Source: a virus. Taken from it: 25,423 nucleotides of DNA. The notes under the pieces are model-generated. The model saw only the letters and a program-made list of their open reading frames with translations, was not told the DNA's origin and did not search any database. Each line of letters begins with the position of its first letter. The first letter of the stretch is position 1. Location of the stretch: IMG/VR virus record IMGVR_UViG_3300028829_004147, positions 1 through 25,423 of that record, one strand, 5' to 3'. Both the position numbers and the translations under genes were made by a program. Shown here piece by piece: positions 22,831 to 25,423 of this stretch.

Positions 22831-22831
22831 A
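22780..22831 (+). repeat. 26-bp perfect tandem duplication, frame-breaking
   Basis: The two copies occupy 22780-22805 and 22806-22831; each begins GAAGACTTCATTACTG and ends in TTATTTGAA. 26 is not a multiple of three, so the second copy shifts the frame and creates the TGA at 22828. The second copy in turn creates the TTGA start/stop overlap. Confidence 0.95.
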
Positions 22832-25181
22832 CGAACCAAACTCAGAAGGTATACGCACTAACACCCTTTCCGAAAAACGAGTTGACTTGGTAGGACAAAG
22901 TAAACAAGATAGTCGGAAAAACCGAGGATTCAGAATACAACATATCTTTAAAAAAGGTGCACTATCAACCAACTTTAAATACATAATAGGTTCCGATGCT
23001 GGTGGTAGAAGAGAAGCAGGTACGGGAACCTCGAGTAAATTGTTACCAAAATTAGAAAGTTCAAATAATCTATATTGTAGTTGGGGTTGGTTTGAAGATG
23101 TGATTTTAAATTCATTTTTTAAAATAGATATCATCGATGACAATGACGGGAAATTTCCATTTCAAGAAATAAGAAGTGTTCACTCACCTTATAGATATGA
23201 ACTAAACAAAACTGAACTTGACAAAGTAAGCTTTAAAGCTTTCAATGATAGTGAACCTACACCAACAGACATAATTGATAGTAAAGAATTATTTTCAAAT
23301 CGTTGTAATAACAATCCAAATTTATATTCATTAGGATTTGATGATATTATTCTACCAGGACAATATTATAACATAGCTGGTAATACAAGAAATACCATAG
23401 AAAAAGATTTAAAAAAAGGTGTTCGTCCAGATGAAAAAAGTAGTGGAAATATTAAATTAAAAAGAAAAGATAAAATAGATTTAAATAAAAGATTAAACCA
23501 AATAATTTATTTTGAAAAACTTTCTGAACTCATTGATGAGAAATTTAAACCATTCGGTAAACCAAATGAATATTATGGTAATATAAGAAATATGGTATTT
23601 TCAGTAGATTATTTAAAAAGTCATTTTGAAAATATAAATTCCGTAGAAGAAGGATTGAGAAGTTTATGGTCAGATGTATCTTCAAAATATGGTGGATTTT
23701 TTAACTTTACAATATATCCAGATGAAAAAAATAACGGAACCATTGGTATCAATGACCAATACTATATGAATCCAATAGAAAGAGATGAGGGATTATTAGA
23801 TGAATCAAACGTAATAAATTACGAAAAATACATTGAGGGTAAAAAATCTTTGTCAAATCCAAATGATATGATGCAATTTAGTGTTTTTTCAAAAGATAGT
23901 ATTATATCATCATACGATTTAAATTTACAACTAACAAAAGAAGCCGCAACATTAGCATTGTATGGTGGACAACAAAAACTTGCAAATGGTAATTTTACAA
24001 ACTCATCAACAATATACGATAAAGGAATAGAGGGATATACTGCATTACAAAATGCAATTATTCCTGACTTTAAAAAATCAAATAAAAACTTAAAGTTAGG
24101 AAAAGACAAAAGAATTGTAGACCCAATTGTTATTAAAGAGTTTTCAACACCAATTACAGATGATGGAGTGGGATTAGATTTAGTAGATTACAACAAAGAC
24201 TCAAATTTTATTAGTGAACCAACAGGTTCAGTTTCTCTTGGATTTAAAGATGTATTTTCTATAAGTAAAGATTTTAAAAAACTTAAAGATGAGGTAGAAA
24301 AAAAACTAAAAGAAAGTAAAGAACTATCTGAGGGAGAGTCAGCTGACGAAAGTGCTCCAGAACCAACATCATTAGATTTGGCATACCCATTAAATTATGA
24401 TAATAATGGTGGTTTAAGTGATGAATCAACGAAAAGATTTTTATCAAAATTAAATCACTCTAATTATTTAGGTGATAAATCCAATTGGACAATACAAAAA
24501 ACGATTATACCGATTGATTTAGATTTAACGATTGATGGAATAGGTGGTTTAGTGCCGGGTAATTTATTCAGAATAGACTTTTTACCTGAAACTTATCGTA
24601 AATATACATACTTTATAATAATGTCAATCAATCATTCAATCACTACTTCTGGTTGGTCCACATCAATTAATGCAAAAATGAAATTAGACTTTCCAAAAAT
24701 GATTAAAGATAAGTTAGTTGTAACTGAAGTGGGAACATCAGAACCAAAAACAACAATAGAAAGTTCGGAACCAATTAATCCAAATATATCTTCAGATGTT
24801 CTTAAAGAAAATGAAACTCAAATAACTGCAGTAGGTGGTATAACTGAATCATCATCAGTTCCAGCAAATTCATATAGAGTTCCAGACGAAGCTGCTGGTT
24901 TAACATTAAGAGAGGCTACAGATGAAGGGATTATATCTGCAGAACAATTAGACAAAATAGACAAACTTAGAAAATTCCATAGAAAATTAAGAAAGCGTTA
25001 CAATATTCCTTTCAATGTTGTATTTATAAAAAGAACTATTGAGGGGGAAACCTATTACGACGCACTACCAGGACCTGGATTTTCAACGGATTGGGAAAAG
25101 TCAGGACAGGTTAGATATCTTGAAGGTGAAAGAGTTGTTCCCCCAAGTAACGCTGGTGGAGGTGGAGGCGGAGCCGGATAA
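22827..25181 (+). CDS. C-terminal part of the split large baseplate hub-like protein
   Basis: The frame opens at TTG 22827, overlapping the upstream stop (TTGA), without an SD; it could be reached by re-initiation. It reads NEPNSEGIRTNTLSEKRVDL onward for 784 codons. It contains NLYCSWGWFEDVILNSFFKI and a region at about 566-625 with LTIDGIGGLVPGNLFRIDFL, YFIIMSINHSITTSGWSTSI, a pattern typical of phage hub/gp27-like domains. It closes with a helical segment (EQLDKIDKLRKFHRKLRKRY) and a glycine-rich tail GGGGGGAG. It was very probably part of one gene with the preceding ORF. The hub anchors the central spike and caps the baseplate centre. Confidence 0.75.
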   Translation: MNEPNSEGIRTNTLSEKRVDLVGQSKQDSRKNRGFRIQHIFKKGALSTNFKYIIGSDAGGRREAGTGTSSKLLPKLESSNNLYCSWGWFEDVILNSFFKIDIIDDNDGKFPFQEIRSVHSPYRYELNKTELDKVSFKAFNDSEPTPTDIIDSKELFSNRCNNNPNLYSLGFDDIILPGQYYNIAGNTRNTIEKDLKKGVRPDEKSSGNIKLKRKDKIDLNKRLNQIIYFEKLSELIDEKFKPFGKPNEYYGNIRNMVFSVDYLKSHFENINSVEEGLRSLWSDVSSKYGGFFNFTIYPDEKNNGTIGINDQYYMNPIERDEGLLDESNVINYEKYIEGKKSLSNPNDMMQFSVFSKDSIISSYDLNLQLTKEAATLALYGGQQKLANGNFTNSSTIYDKGIEGYTALQNAIIPDFKKSNKNLKLGKDKRIVDPIVIKEFSTPITDDGVGLDLVDYNKDSNFISEPTGSVSLGFKDVFSISKDFKKLKDEVEKKLKESKELSEGESADESAPEPTSLDLAYPLNYDNNGGLSDESTKRFLSKLNHSNYLGDKSNWTIQKTIIPIDLDLTIDGIGGLVPGNLFRIDFLPETYRKYTYFIIMSINHSITTSGWSTSINAKMKLDFPKMIKDKLVVTEVGTSEPKTTIESSEPINPNISSDVLKENETQITAVGGITESSSVPANSYRVPDEAAGLTLREATDEGIISAEQLDKIDKLRKFHRKLRKRYNIPFNVVFIKRTIEGETYYDALPGPGFSTDWEKSGQVRYLEGERVVPPSNAGGGGGGAG

Positions 25182-25206
25182 AAAAATTACATTTTGATGT
25201 TATAAA

Positions 25207-25221
25207 TCAATACTTATAATA
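25207..25221 (+). promoter_or_regulatory. Late-promoter-like motif 10, directly abutting a start codon
   Basis: The core ATACTTATAA (25210-25219) ends three bases before ATG 25223, the same geometry as at 17896-17909, again with no SD. Confidence 0.45.
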
Positions 25222-25222
25222 A

Positions 25223-25423
25223 ATGGTTATAGTAAATACAGATATTCTATTCAACCAACTTAAACAACAAATACAATCTAAACCATTTGTATTATTGCAA
25301 ATGTATTCAGATGTTCAACAACATCCACAAGAGAATCGTATTAGTTGTTATTGGGTTGACTTTCAAGACGAACAATATATTGTTCCAATTCACCATACAG
25401 AAAAATTCCAAGACAATTTAGAA
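25223..25423 (+). CDS. 5' part of an unknown gene, truncated by the window end
   Basis: ATG 25223 opens 67 codons to the window edge without a stop. The N-terminus is MVIVNTDILFNQLKQQIQSK, then VLLQMYSDVQQHPQENRISC and YWVDFQDEQYIVPIHHTEKF. The position after the hub suggests another baseplate protein, but nothing in it is diagnostic. It lacks an SD and has the late motif directly upstream. Confidence 0.65.
   Translation, partial: MVIVNTDILFNQLKQQIQSKPFVLLQMYSDVQQHPQENRISCYWVDFQDEQYIVPIHHTEKFQDNLE

Overview
This window is an AT-rich stretch of a contractile-tailed (myovirus) phage of the T4 superfamily. It is most likely an environmental, probably marine, relative rather than T4 itself. It holds the late virion-assembly block, almost entirely on the + strand and in T4-like functional order: prohead scaffold (gp22-like), major capsid protein (gp23-like), neck proteins (gp13- and gp14-like), tail terminator (gp15-like), fibres, tail sheath (gp18-like), tail tube (gp19-like), a tail-assembly chaperone pair (gp26/gp51-like), tape measure (gp29-like), tube cap/baseplate (gp48/gp54-like), a LysM-type baseplate protein (gp53-like) and a very large hub-like protein. 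Most genes carry AGGAG-type Shine-Dalgarno sites. The host is therefore probably an SD-using AT-rich bacterium; I cannot name it.

Layout. 1-1700: the end of a small gene, three small unknown proteins (two with similar KLKxLxKE N-termini) and a phage-encoded ribosomal protein bS21, closed by a terminator. 1700-4750: scaffold and capsid, closed by a terminator. 4750-5500: a possible head-decoration protein behind an unusual G+C-richer leader, closed by a terminator. 5500-12450: neck genes running into three adjacent fibre-bearing genes. The first fuses the tail terminator to a fibre; the last ends in a peptidase-S74 intramolecular chaperone. 12450-15315: a coiled-coil protein and the sheath, closed by a strong bidirectional terminator. 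15315-16105: a minus-strand island with two small genes, each behind a sigma70-type promoter, plus hairpins and a possibly broken micro-ORF. 16105-25423: tube, small membrane protein, chaperones, tape measure and baseplate genes; the last gene runs off the window.

Regulation. A recurring motif ATAYTTATWW (usually ATATTTATTA) stands in ten intergenic gaps ahead of + strand genes and is probably this phage's late promoter. At two genes without an SD it ends exactly three bases before the ATG, which suggests leaderless late mRNAs. The minus-strand island instead uses TTGACW-17-TATATT promoters, so it is probably expressed at another time.

Most notable: (1) a probable programmed +1 frameshift (T7 slip run plus a GC-rich stem-loop whose loop holds the zero-frame stop) joining the gp26-like and gp51-like chaperone frames just before the tape measure; (2) a 26-bp tandem duplication that splits one roughly 1,101-residue hub gene into two overlapping ORFs; (3) a tail-terminator/fibre fusion predicting neck fibres; (4) the island with its palindromic operator and a 24-residue CxxC micro-ORF; (5) the late-promoter family with leaderless geometry. 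I saw no tRNA, rRNA, CRISPR array or intact insertion sequence.
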